From: an uncultured Veillonella sp.
Lineage (GTDB): Bacteria > Bacillota > Negativicutes > Veillonellales > Veillonellaceae
Assembly: GCF_934190855.1 (NCBI RefSeq)
Contig: NZ_CAKPTN010000037.1
Location: 1 to 13,047, forward strand
Length of the DNA: 13,047 nt
Reading direction: 5' to 3'
In this document: positions 1 to 6,904 of the stretch, piece by piece
Layout: every line of letters starts with the position of its first letter
Numbering within the stretch: the first letter of the stretch is position 1
Position numbers and translations under genes: made by a program
The notes under the pieces: model-generated
What the model was told of the DNA's origin: nothing
Databases searched by the model: none
Seen by the model: the letters and a program-made list of their open reading frames with translations, nothing else

Positions 1-2130
1 TTGAGCCGTGATGAATTCCTGAATATTGATGAGGAAATTAAACGGGCTCGCGATAATATGCAATTGTGGCAGGAAAAGGAAGCAGCGTTGATGCCAGCTA
101 ACTTTAGCCCGGATAGTCCGTTTGGTACCTATGGTCAAGATATTGAGGACCTCATTCAACAAGGTGCTAAGTGGGAGCAATTGCGTCGAGAGTGCGAAGA
201 AGGGGATGCGTACATTCATAAGGTACGAGAGCAACTCGAATACTCTCGCAAGATGTATTCTGCGTGGCGTGATGATGAGCCTATGGCTGAGGATGTTAAC
301 TGGTTTGAAGGCGAACGGTTAGCTAGTCGTCTGCGCACTGTTAAAGACCAATTGTTGCATTGGCAAGATCGCAAGCCTGCAGAGGCTTCTGATGAATTGC
401 CAACAGCTAAGTTGGAAGGGGCATCGTTGCCAAATTACAGCGAAGAAGACTTGGCTAAAAAAGAGCATCTCGAACGTGAGTTAGAGTTGATCTTAATGGA
501 TATAGATCGGGTGACTGCGAAACGCGATAGTTATGGTCCCGATGCACAACCGACGAATTTACCAAAATGGTTACAACGCATTAGCGGTGTAGGTGCCGTT
601 ATTGGTGTATTGCTTGTGTTAGCAGGTCTATTAGTTCTAGAATCTGTGCTCTATACTATTGGCGGGTTCATCTTATTGATTCTGTCCATGGCGCTATTCT
701 GGTATGCTACGTGGAGAGCCCATAATCGTAACCCTGATGTGTCTAAATTGAATTATGAGTTACAAATCTTGTCTTCTCGTAGGTCCGATATAGAGCATCA
801 GCTAGAAGCGTTGATTAAGGCCGCTACACCAGTAATAAGCCCTGTGCCATCTATAGAAGGGGCAGCTCATCTAGACCGCTGGATCCAAGAAGGCCATACC
901 TTGCAAGGTATTTATGATGAAGCCCTTGCGGCTTGGCAGAATTGGTTGCCTCAAGGGGCAGCTAAGAGCCTTACAGAAGATGATTTCTTCGGCCTCAAGC
1001 AAGAGTATGATCAATACCATGAACAGTTGCGGACTATTGAAGGGTACGAAAAGCGTTTAGCAGAGCATAAAGAGGGGTTACGCGTTATCGAAGACCAAGC
1101 GATGACCTTGTGGTATAACCTTGGTGTAGAGGCCCCTGTATCTCCGACTGAGCTTAAACGCATTTATAACCAATATAAAAACTTCCAACAAAATAAAATC
1201 GTATGGGAGCAAAAGGAAGCACAACGTAAAAGCTTCCGCAACGAATACGATAATTGGCATCGCAAGGAAAAAGAATTACTCCTTCGCCAAAAAGAATTAC
1301 TCCATAAAGCAGGTATGGAAAGCTCTAATGAGTATCGTCAACATCTTATTGATGAGGACCAATACAAACAGTGGCAAACCATTTACAAGCAAAGTCAGGT
1401 ACAGCTTGATTTATTAGCCCCTGATGCGGAGAATAAAGACTTGTTCTACCGTCGTTTACGAGAAGGTAATAAAGATAATTGGCTCGATGAATTGGCTCAT
1501 TCCGAACGGGAGATGGCATCTATTGAGGATAAATTAGCTACCTTGTACGAACGCCGCGGCCAAATTGTGGAGGCTATGCGAGCTCTTGGGTCTGACCAGG
1601 AGCAACATCAAATGTTGCAAGAGCGCGAAGCGCTACAAAGTGAATTAGAATCCGCTTTGGAAGACTGGGCTACACAAGTATTGATGAGTCACTGTATGGA
1701 TAAAGCGCAACAATCTTATGAGAAAGAAAAACAGCCTCATATGCTTGAGCTGGCATCCTCTTATATAGAACGTTTGACTGGCGGTATCTATACCTTTGAC
1801 ATCCTCGGTATTAACGAAGGGGTTGCTCTTGTTAACGGTAATGGGGAGCGATTAGAGCTTAAGTTCTGGTCTAGTGGCTTAGCTGATCAAGTATACTTGG
1901 CATTGCGCTTGGCATTGGCAAAGGTATTCTCTTACCAAGTCGAGTCCTTGCCGATTATTTTAGACGATATCCTAGTGCGTTTTGACGAAAACCGTCAACG
2001 AAGTGCTTTGGAACTATTGGCTGAAATCGGTAAGAACCAACAAATCTGGTTATTTACTTGCCAACGTTCCGTATATGATATGGCTCAATCTATTGCTGGC
2101 ATTGATCGTCATAGATTAAGTCGCAGCTAA
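1..2130 (+). CDS. YhaN/SbcC-like AAA ATPase, C-terminal part (5' end outside window)
   Basis: This is the C-terminal 709 residues of a large coiled-coil ATPase of the YhaN/SbcC/Rad50-like group, which is linked to DNA ends or repair. Long charged, Glu/Gln/Lys/Arg-rich helical stretches (about 1-185 and 250-600) are broken by two adjacent hydrophobic helices (about 193-213 and 216-236), suggesting membrane attachment. The C-terminal ATPase half is clear: an ABC-signature-like SSGLADQ near 624, then a Walker B LPIILDD near 650-656 with the D-loop FDENR, then a beta strand IWLFTC in the switch region. No Walker A P-loop is visible. Since YhaN proteins are usually about 950 residues, roughly 250 N-terminal residues probably lie upstream, and the TTG at base 1 is more likely an internal Leu codon than a start. 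The gene ends with TAA and is separated from hemE by 160 bp. The family call is firm; the cellular role is not shown by the sequence. Confidence 0.85.
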   Translation: MSRDEFLNIDEEIKRARDNMQLWQEKEAALMPANFSPDSPFGTYGQDIEDLIQQGAKWEQLRRECEEGDAYIHKVREQLEYSRKMYSAWRDDEPMAEDVNWFEGERLASRLRTVKDQLLHWQDRKPAEASDELPTAKLEGASLPNYSEEDLAKKEHLERELELILMDIDRVTAKRDSYGPDAQPTNLPKWLQRISGVGAVIGVLLVLAGLLVLESVLYTIGGFILLILSMALFWYATWRAHNRNPDVSKLNYELQILSSRRSDIEHQLEALIKAATPVISPVPSIEGAAHLDRWIQEGHTLQGIYDEALAAWQNWLPQGAAKSLTEDDFFGLKQEYDQYHEQLRTIEGYEKRLAEHKEGLRVIEDQAMTLWYNLGVEAPVSPTELKRIYNQYKNFQQNKIVWEQKEAQRKSFRNEYDNWHRKEKELLLRQKELLHKAGMESSNEYRQHLIDEDQYKQWQTIYKQSQVQLDLLAPDAENKDLFYRRLREGNKDNWLDELAHSEREMASIEDKLATLYERRGQIVEAMRALGSDQEQHQMLQEREALQSELESALEDWATQVLMSHCMDKAQQSYEKEKQPHMLELASSYIERLTGGIYTFDILGINEGVALVNGNGERLELKFWSSGLADQVYLALRLALAKVFSYQVESLPIILDDILVRFDENRQRSALELLAEIGKNQQIWLFTCQRSVYDMAQSIAGIDRHRLSRS

Positions 2131-2160
2131 GGTCTTAGCTACAATAAGTGGTAATTAAAA

Positions 2161-2191
2161 TCCCTGTGGAGGCGCTGAGCTTTCACAGGGA
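2161..2191 (+). terminator. Hairpin after the YhaN-like gene, weak terminator
   Basis: TCCCTGTG (2161-2168) pairs with CACAGGGA (2184-2191) around a 15-nt loop, 30 bp after the stop codon. The tract that follows on the + strand (ATATTAAAG) is a poor U-run. On the - strand the stem is followed by ATTTTAATT, which is more terminator-like, but no - strand gene ends here. It may be a weak terminator or an mRNA-end hairpin. Confidence 0.45.
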
Positions 2192-2218
2192 ATATTAAAG
2201 AATAAAATCATGTAAGTG

Positions 2219-2252
2219 GTTGTAACTAAAGTAACTGTTTTAGTTATGCAAC
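2219..2252. promoter_or_regulatory. Inverted repeat upstream of hemE, candidate operator
   Basis: TAACTAAA (2223-2230) and TTTAGTTA (2239-2246) form a perfect 8-bp inverted repeat with an 8-bp centre. GTTG (2219-2222) and CAAC (2249-2252) extend it with a 2-nt bulge. It lies 39-72 bp before the hemE start, just upstream of a possible -10 (TATACA, 2261-2266). The position suits a regulator of the haem operon, but no binding protein can be named. A related AACTAAA/TTTAGTT repeat occurs before hemQ. Confidence 0.4.
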
Positions 2253-2290
2253 TGTGTTAGTATACATTTAGAAAGAAAGGGGTTGAGCAC

Positions 2291-3334
2291 TTGAATACAG
2301 CATATTTGGATATGATCCAAGGGAAGAACCCTGGTGTGACGCCTGTGTGGTATATGCGACAAGCTGGTCGTAGCCAAGCGGAATACCGCAAAATTAAAGA
2401 AAAATATACTTTATTTGAAATTACAAAAGAACCTGAATTATGCGCTCGCGTTACGGAGTTACCTGTTAAGGAATACGGCGTTGATGCGGCCATCCTTTAC
2501 AAGGACATCATGAGTCCTATGGTGGCTATGAATGTAAAGGTAGAACTCAAGGCCGGTGTAGGACCTGTGTTTAGCACGCCTATCCGCTCCATGGCTGATG
2601 TAGAAAAATTAGACGCCTTTGATCCTACGAAGGTGGATTATATTGGAAAGACAATTACCTTGTTAACATCTGGCATGCTCGATGTACCGCTCATTGGTTT
2701 CTGCGGTGCGCCGTTTACGATTGCGTCTTACCTCATCGAAGGGGGACCGACGAAAAACTATAATAAAACTCGTGGTATGCTCATCGGTGCGCCCGATGTA
2801 TGGGATGCGTTGATGACAAAATTGGCGGATATGTCTATTGCATACTTGTCCATGCAAGCTGAAGCCGGTGCTAATGCGCTACAAATCTTCGATTCTTGGG
2901 TAGGTGCGGTTAATGCAGATCAATATAAACAAGGGATTTACCCTCATATGGAACGCATTATCAAGACGGTGAAAGCAAAATATCCTCATTTGCCTATGGC
3001 CATGAATGGTGTTGGTACAGACCATTTAGTATCCATCTGGTCGCATTTGCCACTAGATGTTATCGCTCTCGATTGGCGTAGCTCCATCGTTATGGCTAAC
3101 GAGCGTGGCGTAACACAAACAGTACAAGGTAACCTCGATCCAGCGTACTTATTCGGCGATGAAAAAACATTGGCCCGCGAAGTAGACCGCATCTTGCTGG
3201 AAGGTATTCGTTATGGTCGCCATATCTTCAACTTAGGTCATGGCGTATTCCCAGAGGCAGATCCTAAAAAGCTTCATTGGTTAACGGACTATGTCCATGA
3301 ACGTAGCCGTGAGCTGTGGGCTCAAGAGGGGTAA
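2291..3334 (+). CDS. hemE: Uroporphyrinogen decarboxylase HemE
   Basis: Cytoplasmic enzyme that removes four carboxyl groups from uroporphyrinogen III to give coproporphyrinogen III. The 347 residues match the usual family length. Family hallmarks are present: the substrate-binding PVWYMRQAGR near residues 18-27, YKDIM with the catalytic Asp at 72, the APFTIASYLIEGG segment, FDSWVGA, and the C-terminal FNLGHGVFP with His near 317. The start is TTG at 2291, chosen because AAAGGGG (2276-2282) lies 8 nt upstream and the translation begins at the expected family N-terminus. It is the first gene of a cluster: hemH starts 4 nt after its TAA stop, and the hemH ribosome-binding site lies inside the last hemE codons. 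Its product is the branch-point substrate used directly by the following CgoX-type oxidase. Transcription probably starts in 2220-2290. Confidence 0.97.
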   Translation: MNTAYLDMIQGKNPGVTPVWYMRQAGRSQAEYRKIKEKYTLFEITKEPELCARVTELPVKEYGVDAAILYKDIMSPMVAMNVKVELKAGVGPVFSTPIRSMADVEKLDAFDPTKVDYIGKTITLLTSGMLDVPLIGFCGAPFTIASYLIEGGPTKNYNKTRGMLIGAPDVWDALMTKLADMSIAYLSMQAEAGANALQIFDSWVGAVNADQYKQGIYPHMERIIKTVKAKYPHLPMAMNGVGTDHLVSIWSHLPLDVIALDWRSSIVMANERGVTQTVQGNLDPAYLFGDEKTLAREVDRILLEGIRYGRHIFNLGHGVFPEADPKKLHWLTDYVHERSRELWAQEG

Positions 3335-3338
3335 TCTA

Positions 3339-4238
3339 GTGAACGTAGAAAAAAAGGGATTGTTATTTCTATCCTATGGAAGCCCTTCAAGTAAGGAAGA
3401 TTTAGTACCGTATATGACGAGCATTCGTCATGGTCGTATGCCTACAGAAGGCGAAATTGCTAATCTTACTCGTCGCTATGACGCGATAGATCAATGGTCT
3501 AATGTAGAATTGCAGAACATGGCAGAGAGTCAATATAAAACGTTATTGACCTTATTGCCAACTATGCCATCAGCCATTGGTTATCTACACATGAAACCAT
3601 CTATTGCTGAGGCTGTAGATTCGTTAGTCCGCCAAGGGGTGGAGCATATTGTCGCTATCGTGACGGCTCCATTCTTTACCTCTCTTGGTACTGGTGCCTA
3701 TGAAAAACAAGTACAAGTAGCCATCGGGAATCATCGGGATGTAACATTTGATTTCGTTCGCTCTTGGTGGGACGAACCCACCTTTAAGGAATACTGGGTA
3801 AAAGCAGTCGCAGAGTGTGTGAATGGGACTGAAGATATATTTGTTATTTTTAGTGCTCACAGCATCCCTCTTATCGATAATCACGGTGGTGATTCTTATG
3901 CATTTGCATTACGTGAAAGTGCCAAGGAGATTGCAGAGCATTGCAAGTTGTCTAAGTGGACTGTAGCATGGCAGAGTGCGGCGCCTCACGGTCAATGGTT
4001 AGGACCTACTGTGGAAGATGCTGTCGACCAAGCTTTACAGACTGGTGCCACACAGATTGCTTTCGTGCCTTTTGGCTTTGTTAGCAATCATGTGGAGGTC
4101 CTATATGATAATGATGTAGAGTGTAAAGAGCTCGTTGAAAATGGAGGCGCAATGTATTTGCGGGCGCAGATGCCAAATTGTAATGAAACATTCTTACAAG
4201 CCATGGCGAGTGCAATAGTAGAAAGGATTCATTCGTGA
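3339..4238 (+). CDS. hemH: Coproporphyrin ferrochelatase (CpfC/HemH)
   Basis: Inserts ferrous iron into the porphyrin. In the coproporphyrin-dependent branch the substrate is coproporphyrin III and the product is coprohaem. The 299 residues resemble the short, soluble Bacillus type. Visible active-site elements are FSAHSIP with the metal-site His at 174 and HVEVLYDNDVEC with the catalytic Glu at 253, matching H183 and E264 of B. subtilis as I recall them. Tyr13 in LSYGSP is the residue typical of coproporphyrin ferrochelatases, where protoporphyrin enzymes carry Met. The start is GTG at 3339, preceded at proper distance by GAGGGG within the end of hemE. An upstream ATG at 3291 in the same frame would overlap hemE and add 16 unrelated residues, so it was rejected. 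The TGA stop overlaps the hemY GTG start (GTGA), indicating translational coupling. The substrate assignment is inference from family and context. Confidence 0.95.
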   Translation: MNVEKKGLLFLSYGSPSSKEDLVPYMTSIRHGRMPTEGEIANLTRRYDAIDQWSNVELQNMAESQYKTLLTLLPTMPSAIGYLHMKPSIAEAVDSLVRQGVEHIVAIVTAPFFTSLGTGAYEKQVQVAIGNHRDVTFDFVRSWWDEPTFKEYWVKAVAECVNGTEDIFVIFSAHSIPLIDNHGGDSYAFALRESAKEIAEHCKLSKWTVAWQSAAPHGQWLGPTVEDAVDQALQTGATQIAFVPFGFVSNHVEVLYDNDVECKELVENGGAMYLRAQMPNCNETFLQAMASAIVERIHS

Positions 4239-5911
4239 ACGTAACAATTGTGGGCGGTGGCCTAACAGGGCTAACAGCGGCTTATTATCTAGGCCATGCT
4301 AAGCCAGAGTGGAATATTACTCTTTACGAACAAGCACCACGATTTGGTGGGAAAATACAAACACAACGGGTTGACGACTTCGTTGTAGAACTCGGTCCAG
4401 ATTCGTATTTGGGCCGAAAAACTGAAATGACAGATCTTGTACACGATTTAGGTTTAGGTGATACCCTCGTGTCTAATGAGACGGGTCAAGCCTTTGTGTA
4501 TGATCAGGGCGCGATTCATCCAATCCCAGGGGGCTCTATCATGGGCATTCCTACAGAGATGATGCCTTTTGTGAAAGCAACGCTCATTTCTTGGTCTGGT
4601 AAATTGCGTGCTGGCTTAGACTATTTCAAAAAGCCATACCAGCTGGATGAAAACGGTGATGTGTCTATTGGTCATTTCTTTCAATACCATTTAGGTCAAG
4701 AAATGATGGATAAGCTCATCGAGCCACTATTAGCGGGTATCTATGGTGGTGATATCTATAAAATCAGCCTATTGTCTACCTTCCCTCATTTTATTCAAGT
4801 GGAACAAAAATATGGGAACATGGTAAAAGGGATGATGGCTGCGAAGATGGGACACTCAAAGGCTGGCGTATCTAAAGCTGCCAAAGGTGCAGTAGCAGAA
4901 GGCGATGTACCTCGCGCTGGCAAAGGTATCATGACGGACCGTCAATTTGAAAACCACGAAGCAAAAACTAGTCAAACTGCATCTGTGAATAATAGCTCAA
5001 GCAGTTCTGGTCATGCAACAAATACTACTCCACAGCAGCAAAGTTCACAGCAACAAGCTAGTAAGGTTCAAGCAGATATGGCGAGCCGCAAGGGGACTGC
5101 TGCTCAATCTGGTATGTTCCGCCAATTAACAGGGGGCCTTGAAAGCGTGATTAATGCTATCGTTGAGGCCATGCCTAGTAATGTACAGTTGCATACAGGG
5201 ACACTGGTATCTAATATTCGATATGTTGATGGTATGTATGCTATCGATGTGGTGAATCCTGTAAACAATGCTTGTGGCTGTCAATCTACTACAGATTCAG
5301 CTACAGAGGTGCTTCTCGATAAAGCTCCTGCTATAGCGGATCATGTGATTATCTCTACGCCGCCTGCGACGTATTCGCAATGGTTTAAGGATGACGCCGG
5401 CTTTGACTTTTTGCGTTCTATGGAGCAATCTAGTTGTGCCATTGCGATTATGGCCTTTGATAAAAGCACCTTTGATGGGGACTTAAAGGGCTCTGGACTA
5501 CTGATTACTCGTAAGACAGATACACCGCTCACTGCGTGTACCATTTTAAATCAAAAATGGCCACAAACAACGCCTGATGATAAAGTTGTATTGCGTGTCT
5601 TTATCGGTAAGCCAGGCAATGATGTGGTAGAACAATACAGTGATGACGAACTTTCAGAATTAGCAGTCGAAGAAATTCAAAATATTATGCGTTTCTCTGC
5701 TAAGCCGGAATGGGTGCGCATCAATCGCCTCATTCACTGCATGCCTCAATATAATGTAGGACATCGTGCTGGTATCAAAGCTGTACGTGAACATGTAGCT
5801 GAAAACTATCCAAATTTACACCTCATCGGTACGCCATTTGATGGCATCGGTATTCCGGACGGTGTGAAACAAGCAAAAGAATTAGTGGAAAAACTAGTAA
5901 GTGAGAAATAA
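4235..5911 (+). CDS. hemY: Coproporphyrinogen III oxidase CgoX (HemY type) with low-complexity insert
   Basis: FAD-dependent, oxygen-using six-electron oxidase of the HemY/PPOX family. With CpfC and HemQ alongside, its likely reaction is coproporphyrinogen III to coproporphyrin III. The N-terminus is a Rossmann dinucleotide fold (VTIVGGGLTGLTAAYYLG, residues 3-20), followed by FGGKIQT, the VELGPDSYL segment, and EPLLAGIYGGD near 163-173. The C-terminal FAD-contact segment contains IGTPFDGIGIPDGVKQA. At 558 residues it is about 90 longer than Bacillus HemY. Most of the excess is a hydrophilic, Ala/Lys- then Ser/Asn/Gln-rich stretch at about 203-291 (bases about 4841-5107), between GNMVKGMM and GMFRQLTGGLESV. 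A smaller insert near 341-365 contains a Cys-Gly-Cys (347-349). The reading frame is intact. The GTG start overlaps the hemH stop by 4 nt, with AAAGGA 8 nt upstream. The HemY fold is certain; coproporphyrinogen over protoporphyrinogen as substrate is inferred. Confidence 0.94.
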   Translation: MNVTIVGGGLTGLTAAYYLGHAKPEWNITLYEQAPRFGGKIQTQRVDDFVVELGPDSYLGRKTEMTDLVHDLGLGDTLVSNETGQAFVYDQGAIHPIPGGSIMGIPTEMMPFVKATLISWSGKLRAGLDYFKKPYQLDENGDVSIGHFFQYHLGQEMMDKLIEPLLAGIYGGDIYKISLLSTFPHFIQVEQKYGNMVKGMMAAKMGHSKAGVSKAAKGAVAEGDVPRAGKGIMTDRQFENHEAKTSQTASVNNSSSSSGHATNTTPQQQSSQQQASKVQADMASRKGTAAQSGMFRQLTGGLESVINAIVEAMPSNVQLHTGTLVSNIRYVDGMYAIDVVNPVNNACGCQSTTDSATEVLLDKAPAIADHVIISTPPATYSQWFKDDAGFDFLRSMEQSSCAIAIMAFDKSTFDGDLKGSGLLITRKTDTPLTACTILNQKWPQTTPDDKVVLRVFIGKPGNDVVEQYSDDELSELAVEEIQNIMRFSAKPEWVRINRLIHCMPQYNVGHRAGIKAVREHVAENYPNLHLIGTPFDGIGIPDGVKQAKELVEKLVSEK

Positions 5912-5983
5912 AATAGAAACTTGTTTAAAAGAGCTAGCATAGTATTTAGACCATATAGGATTATCTCAGCGCTAAATCAGTAG

Positions 5984-5999
5984 TTTAGTTTTAACTAAA
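5984..5999. promoter_or_regulatory. TTTAGTT-TT-AACTAAA palindrome upstream of hemQ
   Basis: A perfect 7-bp inverted repeat with a 2-bp centre, 73-88 bp after the hemY stop and about 50 bp before the palindrome that carries the hemQ -10. It shares the AACTAAA/TTTAGTT half-site with the repeat before hemE, but in the opposite arrangement and with different spacing. It could be an operator of a haem- or iron-responsive regulator. In AT-rich DNA chance is also possible. Confidence 0.3.
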
Positions 6000-6036
6000 A
6001 ATATATTAATAAAAAATCTCAATATAAATTAAATTG

Positions 6037-6075
6037 AAAAGACTCCATATGCTATAATGGTATATGGAGTCTTTT
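6037..6075. terminator. Palindromic hairpin between hemY and hemQ, probable terminator of the hemEHY operon
   Basis: AAAAGACTCCATAT (6037-6050) pairs perfectly with ATATGGAGTCTTTT (6062-6075). G-U and C-G pairs can extend the stem inward, leaving a 7-nt loop. The stem ends in TTTT on the + strand and equally on the - strand, so it can act in both directions. It lies about 125 bp after the hemY stop. Its loop contains a TATAAT box, listed separately, so the same DNA may also serve as an operator around the hemQ promoter. Confidence 0.6.
6050..6065 (+). promoter_or_regulatory. Extended -10 promoter for hemQ
   Basis: TGCTATAAT (6050-6058) is a perfect extended -10 element (TGn plus consensus TATAAT). 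It predicts a start near 6065 and a leader of about 74 nt. No good -35 lies at 17 bp (the hexamer at 6030-6035 is TAAATT), as is usual for extended -10 promoters. The element sits in the loop of the 6037-6075 palindrome. hemQ is therefore probably transcribed independently of hemEHY as well as by any readthrough. Confidence 0.5.
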
Positions 6076-6125
6076 CGATTCCTATTGTAATAGAAACATA
6101 TCGTTTTAATATAATCACCATAGAT

Positions 6126-6130
6126 AGGAG
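6126..6130 (+). promoter_or_regulatory. Ribosome-binding site deciding the hemQ start
   Basis: AGGAG lies 8 nt before ATG 6139. The in-frame GTG at 6130 overlaps this site and so cannot be the real start. Confidence 0.75.
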
Positions 6131-6138
6131 TGATCATA

Positions 6139-6870
6139 ATGGGGAAAGCAATCCCTACAGTAGAAGGTTGGCATAGCCAACACATGATATTTGCCATGGA
6201 TTTCAGCGCATGGAACTGTTTTACAGCTGATGAAAAAGTAGCAGCGCGCAACGAATTAAAAGCATTCTTAGCAGACCTTGAAGCTACACATCAAGCTAAA
6301 GAAGGTAGCTATGCATTCTATGACTGTAATGGTGCAAAAGGGGATTTGATCCTTTGGATCCTTGGTCCATCCCTTGAATACTTGGCACAAGTAGAGCGCA
6401 AGTTCCGTCGCCTTGCTATTGCAAGCGTATTGGTACAAACGTATTCCTATACATCTGTAACAGAAGTAAGTGCTTACGTTAAAGCTAAACTCGATACAGA
6501 GGAAGTTAACCAAAAACTTTACCCTCATGTACCTCGCGATAAATACATCTGTTTCTATAATATGAGCAAAAAACGCGAAGGCGATGATAACTGGTTCATG
6601 CTACCACCTCAAGAACGCGGTGCATTGATGAAATCCCATGGCGAACTTGGTAAAACCTATTTAGATGTTTTATCTGAATTTACTACAGGTGGCTGTGGCT
6701 TAGACGACTGGGAATGGGGCATCACCATCTTCAGTAACGACGACATCCAATTCAAAAAAATTGTATACGATATGCGCTTTGAAGTAGCCAGTGCAAAATA
6801 CGGCATCTTCAGCGACTTCTACGTTGGTACCATCATCGACGATGCACTACTAGAAGAAATCTTTGGATAA
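6139..6870 (+). CDS. hemQ: Coprohaem decarboxylase HemQ (ChdC), chlorite dismutase family
   Basis: Last enzyme of the coproporphyrin-dependent pathway: it oxidatively decarboxylates the two propionates of coprohaem III to give haem b, using peroxide. The 243 residues match Firmicutes HemQ (about 250). Family segments in order are VEGWHSQH near the N-terminus, TYSYTSVTEVS (101-111), YICFYNMSKKREG with the catalytic Tyr at 140, and NWFMLPPQERGALMKSHGELG with the proximal haem-ligand His at 167. GLDDWEWGITIFSND and the C-terminal MRFEVASAKYG follow. The 27-residue spacing of Tyr140 and His167 equals that of Listeria HemQ Tyr147/His174. The residue 13 after the His, Gln in Bacillus/Listeria (Q187), is Glu180 here by gap-free comparison from memory. 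ATG 6139 was chosen over GTG 6130 because of AGGAG at 6126-6130. The gene has its own probable promoter, ends in TAA and runs straight into a strong terminator. Confidence 0.96.
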   Translation: MGKAIPTVEGWHSQHMIFAMDFSAWNCFTADEKVAARNELKAFLADLEATHQAKEGSYAFYDCNGAKGDLILWILGPSLEYLAQVERKFRRLAIASVLVQTYSYTSVTEVSAYVKAKLDTEEVNQKLYPHVPRDKYICFYNMSKKREGDDNWFMLPPQERGALMKSHGELGKTYLDVLSEFTTGGCGLDDWEWGITIFSNDDIQFKKIVYDMRFEVASAKYGIFSDFYVGTIIDDALLEEIFG

Positions 6871-6873
6871 TAA

Positions 6874-6897
6874 AAGAGCCTGCTTGAGCAGGCTCTT
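6874..6897 (+). terminator. Intrinsic terminator of hemQ
   Basis: AAGAGCCTGC (6874-6883), loop TTGA, then GCAGGCTCTT (6888-6897): a perfect 10-bp GC-rich stem starting 3 nt after the hemQ stop, followed by the T-rich CTTTATTATTT. Confidence 0.9.
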
Positions 6898-6904
6898 CTT
6901 TATT

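Noticed and set aside
3291..3338. Upstream ATG extending hemH by 16 residues
   Set aside because: It would overlap the end of hemE by 44 bp and the extra residues do not match the family. GTG 3339 has a good ribosome-binding site.
4970..5090. Frameshift or assembly error as explanation of the odd CgoX composition
   Set aside because: The frame stays open with normal codon use, and conserved HemY sequence resumes in the same frame on both sides.
6034..6058. TTGAAA (6034-6039) as -35 for the hemQ TATAAT
   Set aside because: The spacer is only 13 bp; the TGn extension explains the promoter better.
6130..6138. GTG start adding three residues to hemQ
   Set aside because: It overlaps the AGGAG ribosome-binding site that serves ATG 6139.
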